From the NCBI GenBank assembly GCA_964472505.1, contig CAYYQW010000004.1, forward strand, positions 33,023 to 97,022: 64,000 nucleotides of DNA. The letters are read 5' to 3'. Within the stretch, counting starts at the first letter, position 1. Each line of letters opens with the position of its first letter. Position numbers and translations under genes: made by a program. A model generated the notes under the pieces. The model was not told where the DNA came from. It saw only the letters and a program-made list of their open reading frames with translations, and made no database searches. The DNA is from JAYEIA01 sp964472505. GTDB lineage: Bacteria; Bacteroidota; Bacteroidia; Bacteroidales; JAADGE01. Positions 8,147-17,867 of the stretch are shown piece by piece.

Positions 8147-10294
8147 ATGGCTACACTTCAAAAAATCAGAGACAGAGGTCCCTTAATTGCAGTTGTAATT
8201 GGATTTGCGCTTTTTGCTTTTATTTTCACCGATATGTTTTCAGGCGGACAATCCATGTTCGGATCTCCGGAAACAGATGTTGCCGTAATTGACGGCGAAT
8301 CGGTAGATATAAGAGATTTTCAGCAGCGCTTTGCCATGCACAAAGAATTTATTCAATTTGCAAATCAGAGAACAAATCTGGATCAAGAACAAGAAAAACA
8401 AATTCGAGAAGAAGTTTGGAATATTATCGTAAATGAAAAACTGCTTATTGAACGTTTGAAAGATATGGGATTATGGGTTTCAGACCGAGAAACTGCTGAC
8501 TTAATTCTTGGCGGAAATCGACAAATAGACCCCATAATGCGACAAATTGCGATCTTTAACGATCCGCAAACCCGTCAATTTGCACCGCAGGCTGTTCGCC
8601 AATTCTTTAATTCGTACATGAATACCAGCGACGATGCCAGAAACTTTGGTTTGTACCTCGAAGATATTGTTCGAAGCAACAAAGCTCAAAGCAAATATCA
8701 AACACTCATTGCCAAAGGGATGAACATAAGCAATCCTGAAGCACGGCAGTTATATAAAAATCGTGTTCATGTTGTAGATTTTGATTATGCATATAAAGCT
8801 TACAAAAAAATTGAAGACGAGGAAATTTCAGTTTCAGAGAAAGAGCTTAAAACCTATTACGATGCGCATAAGGACGATTATAAACAAGAGCATACACGCG
8901 ATATAGCATACTTGGCTTTTGATATTGTTCCTTCTGCGGAAGATCGTCAAAAGGATAAGGAAACACTTGCTGAACTTAAAAAAGAGATGCAAACCATTGA
9001 TATTGACGATACTGATGCATTAATCACTTTTACTCGCGCAAATTCGGATACACGCTTTACCAATAAGTTTTACGCCGAAGGGGAATATCCCGTACCGGAA
9101 GTTGATTCACTTTTGCAGAATGCACAAGTGGGTGATATAATAGGCCCTTTTGAAGAAGACGGTTATTTTAAAATTGCAGCCGTAGCCAATCGAGCTATGG
9201 TTCCCGATACCGTTCAGGCATCACACATACTGATAGCGCCTGACGGGCAAGAAATTGCCGATATGGATGAAGCGCTGAAAATGATTGACAGCTTAGAAAC
9301 GGCTTATCGTAAAGGTGATACCTTTGAAGCTTTGGCCGATGAGTTTTCTTTCGATGCACAATCTGCACTGGAAGGCGGTGATTTAGGTAAATTCACCGAA
9401 GAGGAAATGATTAAAAACCTGAGTGATTCCGTTTTTTATGCCAATACCGGCGATCTTAAAAAAGTGAAAACGCAATACGGTTGGCATTTGGTTAAAGTAA
9501 CCTACCAAAGTCCCAAACGTATGAAGGTATTTCCGGTTATTGTAAGCCGAGATATCACGCCCGGCAAAAAAACCATTGACGAAACTTATGCGAAAGCAGC
9601 CGGTTTTGCTTCAAAAGCTACAAGCCTTGATGCTTTTGATAAAGAAGCTCAAGCACTGAATATGACCAAACGAGTGGCGACTGACCTGAGTCCGACCACA
9701 CGTACCATTGCCGGCTTGGAAAGTGCTGACAGATTATTATCGTGGGCTTTTAAAGATGATACCGAAAAAGCTGACTTGTCTGCTATTTTGCAAAACAGAG
9801 AACAGTTTATTGTTGCAATAGTTACTGAAATTCGCGAAAAAGGAATAGCGCCTTTTGAACAAGTAAAAGATTTGATTACGGCAGAAATTATTAAGGACAA
9901 AAAAGCAGAGATATTTTCCAAAGAATTTGAAGAAGCCTTGGCGTCGGAAACCAACTTGCAAACGCTTGCCGATAAAACGGATTCAGACTTCAATACAGCC
10001 AAAAATACAGCATTCAGCTCATCGGTATTGTCCGGTATAGGTGCTGAGCCGCGCGTAATTGGTAAGGCTGTTTCAATGGCCGCTGATGAAATATCAAAAC
10101 CCATACAGGGAGAAAGCGGTGTATTTGTAGTGAAAGTTTTATCTGTTACTGCTAAAGAAAATATTGAGGATAATGAAATTCAAAATGACCGATTAAATGC
10201 ACAAAGACGTTTGGTTTTCCGTGCTTCGCAGCAATTTATGGAAGCACTCAAAGATCGAGCGGAAATAACGGATAATCGTCATAAATTCTTTTAG
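8147..10294 (+). CDS. PpiD-like periplasmic peptidyl-prolyl isomerase/chaperone
   Basis: 715 residues, the usual size for Bacteroidota SurA/PpiD-like proteins. An uncleaved membrane helix (about 12-32, LIAVVIGFALFAFIFTDMF) follows MATLQKIRDRG. A SurA-type chaperone region (about 45-200) follows. A parvulin (rotamase) domain lies at about 357-445 with ASHILIAPDG and GGDLGKF, and a C-terminal helical region follows. It is anchored in the inner membrane and helps fold secreted and outer-membrane proteins. It has a -7 promoter and a terminator of its own, so it is monocistronic. Confidence 0.9.
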   Translation: MATLQKIRDRGPLIAVVIGFALFAFIFTDMFSGGQSMFGSPETDVAVIDGESVDIRDFQQRFAMHKEFIQFANQRTNLDQEQEKQIREEVWNIIVNEKLLIERLKDMGLWVSDRETADLILGGNRQIDPIMRQIAIFNDPQTRQFAPQAVRQFFNSYMNTSDDARNFGLYLEDIVRSNKAQSKYQTLIAKGMNISNPEARQLYKNRVHVVDFDYAYKAYKKIEDEEISVSEKELKTYYDAHKDDYKQEHTRDIAYLAFDIVPSAEDRQKDKETLAELKKEMQTIDIDDTDALITFTRANSDTRFTNKFYAEGEYPVPEVDSLLQNAQVGDIIGPFEEDGYFKIAAVANRAMVPDTVQASHILIAPDGQEIADMDEALKMIDSLETAYRKGDTFEALADEFSFDAQSALEGGDLGKFTEEEMIKNLSDSVFYANTGDLKKVKTQYGWHLVKVTYQSPKRMKVFPVIVSRDITPGKKTIDETYAKAAGFASKATSLDAFDKEAQALNMTKRVATDLSPTTRTIAGLESADRLLSWAFKDDTEKADLSAILQNREQFIVAIVTEIREKGIAPFEQVKDLITAEIIKDKKAEIFSKEFEEALASETNLQTLADKTDSDFNTAKNTAFSSSVLSGIGAEPRVIGKAVSMAADEISKPIQGESGVFVVKVLSVTAKENIEDNEIQNDRLNAQRRLVFRASQQFMEALKDRAEITDNRHKFF

Positions 10295-10312
10295 TAAATC
10301 CTTTACCGACAC

Positions 10313-10348
10313 AAAAAGCACTCCGGATAAATGCGGGGTGCTTTTTTT
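10313..10348 (+). terminator. Terminator of the PpiD-like gene
   Basis: AAAAGCACTCC pairs with GGGGTGCTTTT (one G-U) around a loop and is followed by a T-run. It lies 19 bp after the stop codon. A longer reading frame of the next gene would start inside this hairpin, which argues for the start at 10370. Confidence 0.8.
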
Positions 10349-10369
10349 AATTTTTTTAAAATTATCAAT

Positions 10370-11320
10370 ATGAAGAAAAAAAACATTGTTATTGCCTTAG
10401 GCGGGAATGCGCTTTTGCGCGGCGACCAAACGGGAACCATTGAACAACAGGAGAAAAATACCGAAGATACGCTTAAAAATATTTTATACCTTATTAAAGA
10501 AGGCCATAATATTATTTTGAGCCACGGAAACGGTCCTCAGGTTGGAAATATTCTTATGCGCAACGATGCCGGTATGCAAAATTACGGTATTCCGCAAATG
10601 CCTTTAGATATTTGTGTGGCCGACTCGCAAGGAGGTATTGGCTATATGATAGAACGTGTTTTGAGAAATGTGCTTACCGAAGCCGGAATAAAAAAAGATA
10701 TTCTCACCTTGGTAACGCAAACGGTTGTGGATAAAAACGACCCCGCTTTTCAGAACCCAACTAAGCGAGTAGGTAAGATCTACAAAAAAGTTGAAGCCGA
10801 CAAATACGCCAAAGAAAAAGGCTGGGTTTTCAAGCAAAGTTCTAAATCCGATGACGGCTGGCGTCGTGTAGTAGCTTCGCCAAAACCCATTGATATTTTC
10901 AATTTGGAAACCATAAAGAAAGTCAGCAGAGAAGGAACCATTGTAATAGCATCGGGCGGGGGAGGTATTCCCGTTTATTTGGATGAAAACAAAATGGTAC
11001 GGCCTTTGGAAGCTGTTATAGATAAAGATAAAGCCTCGGCAGTATTGGCTTCTAAAATTGATGCGGATGAGTTTTATATTCTTACCGATGTTTCTTATGT
11101 TTACCTGGATTATCGCCAACATAACGAAAAGAAACTGGAACATCTGACCAAAGCTGATGCATTGAAATACATGGAGCAGGGTAAATTTGGTGAAGGCAGC
11201 ATGGCTCCCAAGATAGAAGCTTGCTTGGATTTTATATCGCAAGGCGGTGAAAAATCCGTTATTACCGAATCTACACGCTTGGAAGACCGTTCATTCGGAA
11301 CTAAAATTACTTTAGAATAG
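10370..11320 (+). CDS. arcC: Carbamate kinase
   Basis: 316 residues, matching the family. It transfers phosphate between carbamoyl phosphate and ADP, yielding ATP, CO2 and ammonia. The N-terminus MKKKNIVIALGGNALL is diagnostic of the amino-acid-kinase fold, with LSHGNGPQVGN and ASGGGGIPV further on. No ornithine carbamoyltransferase or arginine deiminase gene is adjacent, so it may serve another carbamoyl-phosphate source. The ATG at 10331 lies inside the preceding terminator and is not used. Confidence 0.95.
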   Translation: MKKKNIVIALGGNALLRGDQTGTIEQQEKNTEDTLKNILYLIKEGHNIILSHGNGPQVGNILMRNDAGMQNYGIPQMPLDICVADSQGGIGYMIERVLRNVLTEAGIKKDILTLVTQTVVDKNDPAFQNPTKRVGKIYKKVEADKYAKEKGWVFKQSSKSDDGWRRVVASPKPIDIFNLETIKKVSREGTIVIASGGGGIPVYLDENKMVRPLEAVIDKDKASAVLASKIDADEFYILTDVSYVYLDYRQHNEKKLEHLTKADALKYMEQGKFGEGSMAPKIEACLDFISQGGEKSVITESTRLEDRSFGTKITLE

Positions 11321-11342
11321 GCAGCTTACTGTATAAATAACT

Positions 11343-11381
11343 GCGGGTTGTATCAGAAACACTTTGATGCAGCCCGCTTTT
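11343..11381 (+). terminator. Terminator between arcC and prs
   Basis: A 13-pair stem (GCGGGTTGTATCA with TGATGCAGCCCGC, two G-U pairs) is followed by TTTTAGT. It separates the convergent arcC and prs genes. Confidence 0.75.
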
Positions 11382-12327
11382 AGTATATTTCTTTTCCCGA
11401 TATAAATTCAGTGCTTATGGATTTGAATTTATAGACATTTTTAATGATTTTTCCGAAAAGTGCAGCAACCGATAATACTTCTATTTTATCGCATTCTTCT
11501 TTCAAAGGAATGGTGTCGGTTACATAGAGCTTTTCGAGCTTAGAATTCCGGATTTTTTCGTAAGCATCACCGGAAAGAACCGGATGCGTAATGAATGCTT
11601 TTACGGAATTGGCGCCTTGTTCAAACATCATATCGGCAGCTAAAGCAAGCGTTCCGGCTGTGTCTATAATGTCATCCACCAGAATTACGTTTTTACCTTC
11701 TACATCGCCAATTACTCGAAGCTCTCCAACTACATTCGCTTTTTCGCGAGCTTTATAGCAAATTACCATACCGCAATTCAGAAATTTGGAATAAGCATTG
11801 GCGCGTTTTGTTCCGCCGGTATCGGGCGATGCTATAATGATGTTTTCCAATCCGAGTTTTTGAATGTAAGGCACAAAAACGGCCGAAGCAAACAGATGAT
11901 CAACCGGTACGTTGAAAAATCCTTGAATTTGGTCAGCATGTAAATCCATAGTAATCACCCGATCTACACCGGCTGCTGTCAGTAAATCTGCCACTAATTT
12001 GGCGCCTATGGCCACGCGCGGTTTGTCTTTGCGGTCTTGCCGCGCAAAACCCATATAAGGTATTACGGCAATGATTTTGTAAGCAGAGGCTCGCTTGGCG
12101 GCATCAATCATCAGCAGCAATTCAAAAATATTTTCGGTAGGTTGAAATGTGGATTGAATAATAAACACATAATCTCCCCTGACGGTTTCGGAGTAGCCCG
12201 GTTGGAATTCTCCGTCGCTGAAGCGTTGAATGAAAGATTTGCCGATACGCTGATTAAGGCTTTCTGAAATTTTTTCAGACAGGCATTTTGAACCTGTTCC
12301 GGAGAAAATTTTTAGGTTTGAATTCAT
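11380..12327 (-). CDS. prs: Ribose-phosphate pyrophosphokinase
   Basis: 315 residues. It makes PRPP from ribose-5-phosphate and ATP for nucleotide, histidine and tryptophan synthesis. Visible motifs are FSDGEFQPGY (N-terminal half), GFARQDRKDKPR (flexible ATP loop), MDLHADQIQGFF and the PRPP-binding VDDIIDTAGT. The 285 bp upstream hold no gene. I do not see a purine-type operator or a convincing promoter there. Confidence 0.96.
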   Translation of the reverse strand: MNSNLKIFSGTGSKCLSEKISESLNQRIGKSFIQRFSDGEFQPGYSETVRGDYVFIIQSTFQPTENIFELLLMIDAAKRASAYKIIAVIPYMGFARQDRKDKPRVAIGAKLVADLLTAAGVDRVITMDLHADQIQGFFNVPVDHLFASAVFVPYIQKLGLENIIIASPDTGGTKRANAYSKFLNCGMVICYKAREKANVVGELRVIGDVEGKNVILVDDIIDTAGTLALAADMMFEQGANSVKAFITHPVLSGDAYEKIRNSKLEKLYVTDTIPLKEECDKIEVLSVAALFGKIIKNVYKFKSISTEFISGKEIY

Positions 12328-12612
12328 TTTTTCGACCCTTCTGTAAAATAAGTAAGTGAAAAACTAAAAATATATTGCAAAATTAAAAAAAATATGCCGG
12401 CTTTATAAAGAAATTATGTTAAGCTTTTTTTTTTATTGCCCCTTGCAAGATTTTTCTTTTGTATAAAAGCTGCTAAGGTGCAAAATTACTGCTGTTTGCA
12501 GGTTTTTATCCGCCGCAAATTTATCTTCAAAATAAACTGTTTTTTCTTAAAGGCATTGGACTCATAAGCATTCGGATGTTTTGAATTGCTTTGATCTGAC
12601 TAAAGCATTGCT

Positions 12613-13470
12613 TTACTTGCCGGTTTGTTTAATAATTTGAATGACTTGCCGTTTAATTACTTCTTTGGTTTGATTGTTTCTGTATTGGGCTTCGCGGTAT
12701 GCTCCGTATATATTGCCGAGATATATTCCGGCGGCAATTCCGGTAAATACAAAAGCATATTTGTCGCCTTTTCCTTTTATTTCATAAGCTTTATAGGCTT
12801 GAAAGCCATTGGCTGCAAACATAAACAGGTATTGCATACCCATTTCGGAGTTTCCGCTTGCCATGTGCCCGCTGCCCGGAATTATTGCTGCGCTTATCGC
12901 ATAAAATGCAGGTCTTTTAAAGCGGATGTTTTGGCAGGAATCAGCTAAATTTTTGAGTTGTAACAGCGTGTTGCTTTTGGATTCAAATTTGAAGGCAGTT
13001 GTTTTTTTATACGCTCCGGCAAGTATGAATTGCGCGTTTTTATAGGCCGCAGCTTTAGTCGGGAAACTGTCTTTCATGGCAGTGATGTGCTTTTGGGCAA
13101 TTGTAAATTGTTCCGTTCGTAAAGCTTCCGTAATTAGAATATCTCGATATTTATCGGGGATTTCATCGGCGGAAAAATGATTGTTAAGTAAACTAACCGT
13201 TTGCTCGTATTTGCCGGCTTTTGTTAAGGCAGAAATTGCCGAATCAAGTGCTTCGGTATTGTGGGCTTGCCGGTTTAAAACGCGAAGGTATTCTTCGGCA
13301 GCAGCTACGTATGCTTTCTGCCGGTATAAGTGTTGAGCATACTCCCATGCGTGTTGGGCATCATAAATGTTTTGAGCTTTTGTCGGCCAAGTTGAAAACA
13401 GAAGCAAGCATAATACAGCCGGGAGTATTTTCTTAAAATAATCCGTTGTCATTCTGAACCGATTTTTCAT
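12613..13470 (-). CDS. TPR-containing membrane protein
   Basis: Up to 285 residues. A signal peptide or anchor (about 13-32) is followed by a TPR-like helical region (about 35-130: AWEYAQHLYRQKAYVAAAEEY). A C-terminal hydrophobic part starts PAFYAISAAIIPGSGHMASG and holds two candidate membrane helices; such PGxGH-type motifs occur in small uncharacterised Bacteroidota membrane proteins. The first ATG (13470) overlaps rnhA by 38 bp; the ATG at 13452 (MTTDYFKK) overlaps by only 20 bp and is equally likely. It is the last gene of the six-gene minus-strand run. Function unknown. Confidence 0.7.
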   Translation of the reverse strand: MKNRFRMTTDYFKKILPAVLCLLLFSTWPTKAQNIYDAQHAWEYAQHLYRQKAYVAAAEEYLRVLNRQAHNTEALDSAISALTKAGKYEQTVSLLNNHFSADEIPDKYRDILITEALRTEQFTIAQKHITAMKDSFPTKAAAYKNAQFILAGAYKKTTAFKFESKSNTLLQLKNLADSCQNIRFKRPAFYAISAAIIPGSGHMASGNSEMGMQYLFMFAANGFQAYKAYEIKGKGDKYAFVFTGIAAGIYLGNIYGAYREAQYRNNQTKEVIKRQVIQIIKQTGK

Positions 13471-13909
13471 AAGCTTCGTCGGGCGGCAGGTTTGATTGTT
13501 GTGCTGCTTCTACGGCCAAACGGTCGCAGCGTTCATTTTCGGGTATGCCGGCATGGCCTTTTACCCATTTGAGCTGTACCTTGTGTTTGGGGTAGATTTC
13601 CAAAAACCGGCGCCACAAATCCGGATTTTTTTTATTTTTAAAGCCTTTCTTAACCCAATTAAATACCCAGCCTTTTTCCACGGCATCCACTACATAGGAC
13701 GAATCAGAATAAATTACAACTTGGCTTCCCGGGTTTTTAAGTGTTTCCAGAGCTATTATCACAGCCAGAAGTTCCATGCGGTTATTGGTGGTTTTTCTGA
13801 AACCGCCCGAGAGTTCTTTGCGGTGTTTTCCGGCCATCAGAACGATTCCGTATCCGCCCGGCCCGGGGTTTCCGAGTGCCGAGCCGTCGGTATAGACTGT
13901 TATTTGCAT
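13433..13909 (-). CDS. rnhA: Ribonuclease HI
   Basis: 158 residues, as expected for RNase HI, which degrades RNA in RNA-DNA hybrids. The four catalytic acids are visible: Asp in VYTDGSALGN, Glu in NNRMELLAV, Asp in IYSDSSYVV, and Asp in NERCDRLAVEA. The GHAGIPENE handle loop is also present. It lies 12 bp after the lipoprotein gene, within the tight minus-strand gene run. Confidence 0.96.
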   Translation of the reverse strand: MQITVYTDGSALGNPGPGGYGIVLMAGKHRKELSGGFRKTTNNRMELLAVIIALETLKNPGSQVVIYSDSSYVVDAVEKGWVFNWVKKGFKNKKNPDLWRRFLEIYPKHKVQLKWVKGHAGIPENERCDRLAVEAAQQSNLPPDEAYEKSVQNDNGLF

Positions 13910-13921
13910 ATTTTATAGTGT

Positions 13922-14470
13922 TTATTGTCCCGGGGAATAGACTCCGGTCCCTTCGGTGGGAACAACAGGCGATTGTATGATATTACTTTTGTTGAAATCA
14001 CGGTCGAAGATATACAAATCGAACATAATGGTTTCATAATCCGGGAGTACAGTGCCCACGGTCATATCTACATTGAGGTAAATATCAGCTTCTAAATTTT
14101 TATTTCCGCCTTCGGGTTCAATATACGGAATGCGGTATTGCAATGGAGCGCCCAGTTCAACAAGGGATGTGTCTTGGTTTTCTACTTTATATAAATTTAA
14201 AAAGCAATTGTAATGAAAGATCGTGTCCGGGTGGAAAACCCCCAGTGTATCACCTGTCTTGAGGCCTACATTTCCGTCGCCGTCAATCAAGTGAAAAACG
14301 AAAGTAAAGCGTTTTACTTGGTTGTCAAGCGCATCGCTTGTATCACTTACCATTAGTTGCTTCATGGTAAGGTAAGGCTCAGGCGGATTGTCAGGCGGCT
14401 CGGGGCAAGCCGAAAAAAGTCCGGATAGCACGAGCATGACGGTTACTGTTAGAATTTGTTTTATTTTCAT
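13922..14470 (-). CDS. Hypothetical lipoprotein
   Basis: 182 residues from the ATG at 14470, which gives a clear lipoprotein signal (MKIKQILTVTVMLVLSGLFSAC-PEPPD). An upstream ATG (14611) lies deep inside der and gives no signal peptide. The mature domain contains HLIDGDGNVGLKTGD and looks like a beta-sandwich found in uncharacterised Bacteroidota lipoproteins. It starts 4 bp after the stop codon of der, so it is co-transcribed. Function unknown. Confidence 0.75.
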   Translation of the reverse strand: MKIKQILTVTVMLVLSGLFSACPEPPDNPPEPYLTMKQLMVSDTSDALDNQVKRFTFVFHLIDGDGNVGLKTGDTLGVFHPDTIFHYNCFLNLYKVENQDTSLVELGAPLQYRIPYIEPEGGNKNLEADIYLNVDMTVGTVLPDYETIMFDLYIFDRDFNKSNIIQSPVVPTEGTGVYSPGQ

Positions 14471-14474
14471 ACCC

Positions 14475-15785
14475 TTATTTTTTTCTAAAAAACAATTCGA
14501 TCGGAACACCGGTAAAATCAAAGTCTTCGCGTAATTTGTTTTCCAAATATCGGCGATAAGCTTCCGGAATATGATCCGGATAGTTGCAATAGAAAGCAAA
14601 GTTCGGAGCATAAGTCGGTAACTGTGCGGCGTATTTTATTTTTATATGCTTACCGCGAAAAGCCGGCGGCGGGTTTTTTTGTATGTATGACTGAACGGCT
14701 TTATTCAGAACGGCTGTTTTGATTTTTTTCTTACGTGCGTGATATACTTTCTCGGCGGTTTCAATGGCTTTTAAAAGCCTTTGTTTTTCAAGTGCCGAAA
14801 TAAATACGATGGGTACATCATTGAAAGGCGCAATTTTTTGTTTGATGACTCTTTGAAACATTACAGCCGTGTGGTTATCTTTTTCAACTAAATCCCATTT
14901 GTTGACTAAAATTACCACCCCGCGTTTATTTTTTATAATTAGGCTCAAAATGTTTTGATCCTGAGCTTCAAACCCTTGTTCGGCATCTACCATCAGCAGG
15001 CAAACATCGGAGTTTTCAATGGCTCGTACCGAGCGCATGGTAGAGTAAAACTCAACATCTTCGTTTACTTTTGCTTTTTTTCGCAAACCGGCAGTATCTA
15101 CCAGTAAGAAATCTTTTCCGAATTTTTTATATCGGGTGTTAATGGAGTCGCGTGTAGTTCCGGAGATAGGCGTTACGATGTTTCTTTCTTCTCCCAGCAG
15201 TGCATTTACAAAAAGCGATTTTCCGGCATTGGGTCGCCCTACAACTGCAAATCGCGGAATTTCCTCTTCTTCTTCGGCTTGGGTATCTTTTTTGGGAAAT
15301 GCTTCAATAAGTGCATCTAAGAAATCGCCCGTACCGGCACCGTTGGTGGATGAAATGGGATAGAACTCGCCCAAACCCAGTTTGTAGAATTCAGGAGTTT
15401 CTAATAAAAGAGCGTTATTGTCCACTTTATTAATTACCGGTAAAACCGGTTTATTTGATTTTCTCAGGATTTGCGCAACCATATCGTCGTCGGCAGTTAT
15501 TCCTGAGCTTACATCTGTCATGTAAATAACCACATCGGCCTCATTAAGAGCGGTCAGTACTTGTTTGCGTATTTCGGCTTCAAAAGCATCATCGCTGCCG
15601 GTAACATAGCCGCCGGTGTCAATTAAATTAAATTCTACACCGTTCCAAATTCCGGTTCCGTAATGCCTGTCGCGTGTAACTCCGGCAGATTCATGCACAA
15701 TGGCTTTTCGTTCTTCTGTTATTCTGTTGAATAATGTGGATTTACCCACATTGGGCCTTCCTACAATGGCGGCTGTATTTCTCAT
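14475..15785 (-). CDS. der: Ribosome biogenesis GTPase Der (EngA)
   Basis: 436 residues with two tandem GTPase domains: the first with GRPNVGKS, DTGGYV and NKVD (about 1-165), the second with GRPNAGKS, DTAGLRKKAKV and NKWD (about 175-350). A KH-like C-terminal domain (about 355-436) ends in RKK. Der is essential for maturation of the 50S subunit. It follows the TPR/SpoIIE gene by 4 bp. Confidence 0.97.
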   Translation of the reverse strand: MRNTAAIVGRPNVGKSTLFNRITEERKAIVHESAGVTRDRHYGTGIWNGVEFNLIDTGGYVTGSDDAFEAEIRKQVLTALNEADVVIYMTDVSSGITADDDMVAQILRKSNKPVLPVINKVDNNALLLETPEFYKLGLGEFYPISSTNGAGTGDFLDALIEAFPKKDTQAEEEEEIPRFAVVGRPNAGKSLFVNALLGEERNIVTPISGTTRDSINTRYKKFGKDFLLVDTAGLRKKAKVNEDVEFYSTMRSVRAIENSDVCLLMVDAEQGFEAQDQNILSLIIKNKRGVVILVNKWDLVEKDNHTAVMFQRVIKQKIAPFNDVPIVFISALEKQRLLKAIETAEKVYHARKKKIKTAVLNKAVQSYIQKNPPPAFRGKHIKIKYAAQLPTYAPNFAFYCNYPDHIPEAYRRYLENKLREDFDFTGVPIELFFRKK

Positions 15786-15789
15786 TTTG

Positions 15790-17859
15790 TTATTCTTTAT
15801 TTAGTAAATTTGTGATTTTTATTCCCATTAGCAAAACATCATCTATTTGTTTGTAATTGCCTTTCCAAGTATAAAACTGCTGTTTAAGCAAGTTTCTTTG
15901 AATACTCATCGGATATTTTTGTAAGGAAATTAGTAATTTTTTTAGCTCTGAAGCCATAAACCGACGGTTGTTTTCGCCCCCGAATTGGTCGGCAAAACCG
16001 TCTGAAAATAAATATATACTGTCGTCTTTTTTAAGTTGAAATTTTTTCTTTTTAAAAGGTTTTTCTCTAAAATATATTCCTATGGGGTTTAGGTTTGGTT
16101 TGAGCTCCGTTAGTTCATTGTTTCGAATAATATATATGGGATTGTTGGCTCCGGCGTATTCCAGATCCAGTGTTTCGGTATTGATAACCGCCAGTGACAT
16201 ATCCATCCCGTCATCTTGGCTTTCGGTGTCAGTGCTTTGTTGCAGGGAGTATTTTATGTTTTTTCTCAGCTCTTCAAGAATGGTATCGGGCGAGACAATT
16301 TTTTTATTTTCGGTAATTTCATTTAGCAAAGAAATCCCCAGCATACTTACAAAAGCACCCGGTATGCCGTGTCCGGTACAATCGGCAGCGCTTATAATAA
16401 GGTATTGATTTATTTTTTTAAAGAAATAAAAATCACCGCTTACAATATCGCGCGGAATAAACAGAATGAAATTGTAGGGTAACATTTTGTCAATAAACGC
16501 TTTGTTCGGAAGAGCCGCATTTTGAATACGCTCGGCATAGAGAATGCTGTCACGAATTTGTGTCTGTTGTCTTTCTATGGCAAATTTTTGGCTTTCAATT
16601 TCGTCGCGTTGGGTTTTTATTTCTTCATTGCTTTGTTGCAAGCTGTTATTTTTTTCCGATATTATTTTATTTTTATTCAACTCGGCAGTATAAGCCTTTT
16701 TCTTTTGCCTGTAAAAAAAGTATATACCCAAAAGCAGCGCTGATGTTAGAAGTGCAAATAAAACCATGAGCCATAAGCGCATGTGCTGGTTGTTTAGTTG
16801 GGCTTGTTTTAATTTGGCATCTTTTTCCAAATTCTCAATTACGGCTCGGCTTTCATTTAATTTTTTGACATAAATAACGTTGGCAACCTTTTCACTTAAT
16901 TGTCGTTCATACATACTGTCGGTATATTGTCGAGCCAATTCCGAATATTCAAGCGCCTCTTGTATTCGTTTTTTTTCTTTGAAGACTGTAGTAAGATTAA
17001 TATATGCCGTGCGAATGCGTATCGGATTATTGGTAATGAGGGCATAATCCAATGCAAACTCCGCATTTTCCTGAGCAAGTTTTAATTCCTTTTTTTGGAT
17101 ATAAATACTTGCCATACCGGTATGTAGTGCCGAGAGTAAGTCAATATCAAACTTACTCGCGGCAGCGTCTAAAGCTTTTTTGTAAGCCTCAAGTGCTGCA
17201 TCCGGCTTGCCTTCTTTTAGCTCCAAATCACCGATGTATTTATGACAAACCGCTTGTCCGGATTCATCATTAAGTTGGCTGCGTATTTGCAAGGCTTCGG
17301 AGAGCAGGCTGCGGGCACTGTCGTGTTTGTTTAGAGCGGTATAAACTCTACCGGTATTGAGCTTAGAATATGCCAGCATGGCAGAATCCGGGAGAGCTGA
17401 CGCTATGCTGTCGGATGTTGCCAGATGTTTTAGTGCTTCTTGATTTTCGTTTGTATAAATAAAGGCATTGGCAAAATTAATATGAGCATAACCGACTTGC
17501 CTTGTGAGTTTGTGTTTTTCTGCAAGCTCCAAGCCTAAACTGTAGTGAGCCAGAGCCTGTTCAAAGTCTCCGGAATTTCTGAATGCAACACCCGTGAAGC
17601 TGTATGCTTTTGCAAGTTCTTCAAAATCATCAGTTTCTTGAGCCAATTTAATGGCTTGTTGCCCAAACGAGATGGCTTGTTGTGGATTGCTGTTGCGCAG
17701 CAACCGGCTTATTTGGGTATAATAGTGAGCTTTCTTTTCTGTGGGCGCGTTATAGGCTTCTTTCCTCAGGCTGTCAATTAGAAAAGAATCCTGCGCCCCG
17801 GCAGTAAAAAAGAAGAACAACACGGCAAGCGTGCTTAATAAGTGTTTGATATAAATCAT
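15790..17859 (-). CDS. TPR-sensor SpoIIE-type protein phosphatase
   Basis: 689 residues. A signal peptide (about 1-22) is followed by tetratricopeptide repeats (about 40-330), one membrane helix (about 358-380), a short coiled coil (about 385-440) and a cytoplasmic SpoIIE/PP2C phosphatase domain (about 460-689). Metal-binding acids are present in IVSGDFYFF, AADCTGHGIPGAF and LFSDGFADQFGG. The topology, periplasmic TPR sensor and cytoplasmic Ser/Thr phosphatase, suggests a signalling protein of the partner-switch kind. Its target is unknown, and no anti-sigma or STAS gene is nearby. It lies between an aconitase-family gene and der with gaps under 10 bp. Confidence 0.88.
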   Translation of the reverse strand: MIYIKHLLSTLAVLFFFFTAGAQDSFLIDSLRKEAYNAPTEKKAHYYTQISRLLRNSNPQQAISFGQQAIKLAQETDDFEELAKAYSFTGVAFRNSGDFEQALAHYSLGLELAEKHKLTRQVGYAHINFANAFIYTNENQEALKHLATSDSIASALPDSAMLAYSKLNTGRVYTALNKHDSARSLLSEALQIRSQLNDESGQAVCHKYIGDLELKEGKPDAALEAYKKALDAAASKFDIDLLSALHTGMASIYIQKKELKLAQENAEFALDYALITNNPIRIRTAYINLTTVFKEKKRIQEALEYSELARQYTDSMYERQLSEKVANVIYVKKLNESRAVIENLEKDAKLKQAQLNNQHMRLWLMVLFALLTSALLLGIYFFYRQKKKAYTAELNKNKIISEKNNSLQQSNEEIKTQRDEIESQKFAIERQQTQIRDSILYAERIQNAALPNKAFIDKMLPYNFILFIPRDIVSGDFYFFKKINQYLIISAADCTGHGIPGAFVSMLGISLLNEITENKKIVSPDTILEELRKNIKYSLQQSTDTESQDDGMDMSLAVINTETLDLEYAGANNPIYIIRNNELTELKPNLNPIGIYFREKPFKKKKFQLKKDDSIYLFSDGFADQFGGENNRRFMASELKKLLISLQKYPMSIQRNLLKQQFYTWKGNYKQIDDVLLMGIKITNLLNKE

Positions 17860-17867
17860 TTTTATGA

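Noticed and set aside
9649..10104. 151-codon minus-strand frame inside the PpiD-like gene
   Set aside because: Antisense shadow; the plus-strand frame carries the parvulin and chaperone domains.
10604..11242. 212-codon minus-strand frame inside arcC
   Set aside because: Antisense shadow of carbamate kinase.
13496..13918. 140-codon plus-strand open frame opposite rnhA
   Set aside because: It is the antisense shadow of a clear RNase HI gene.
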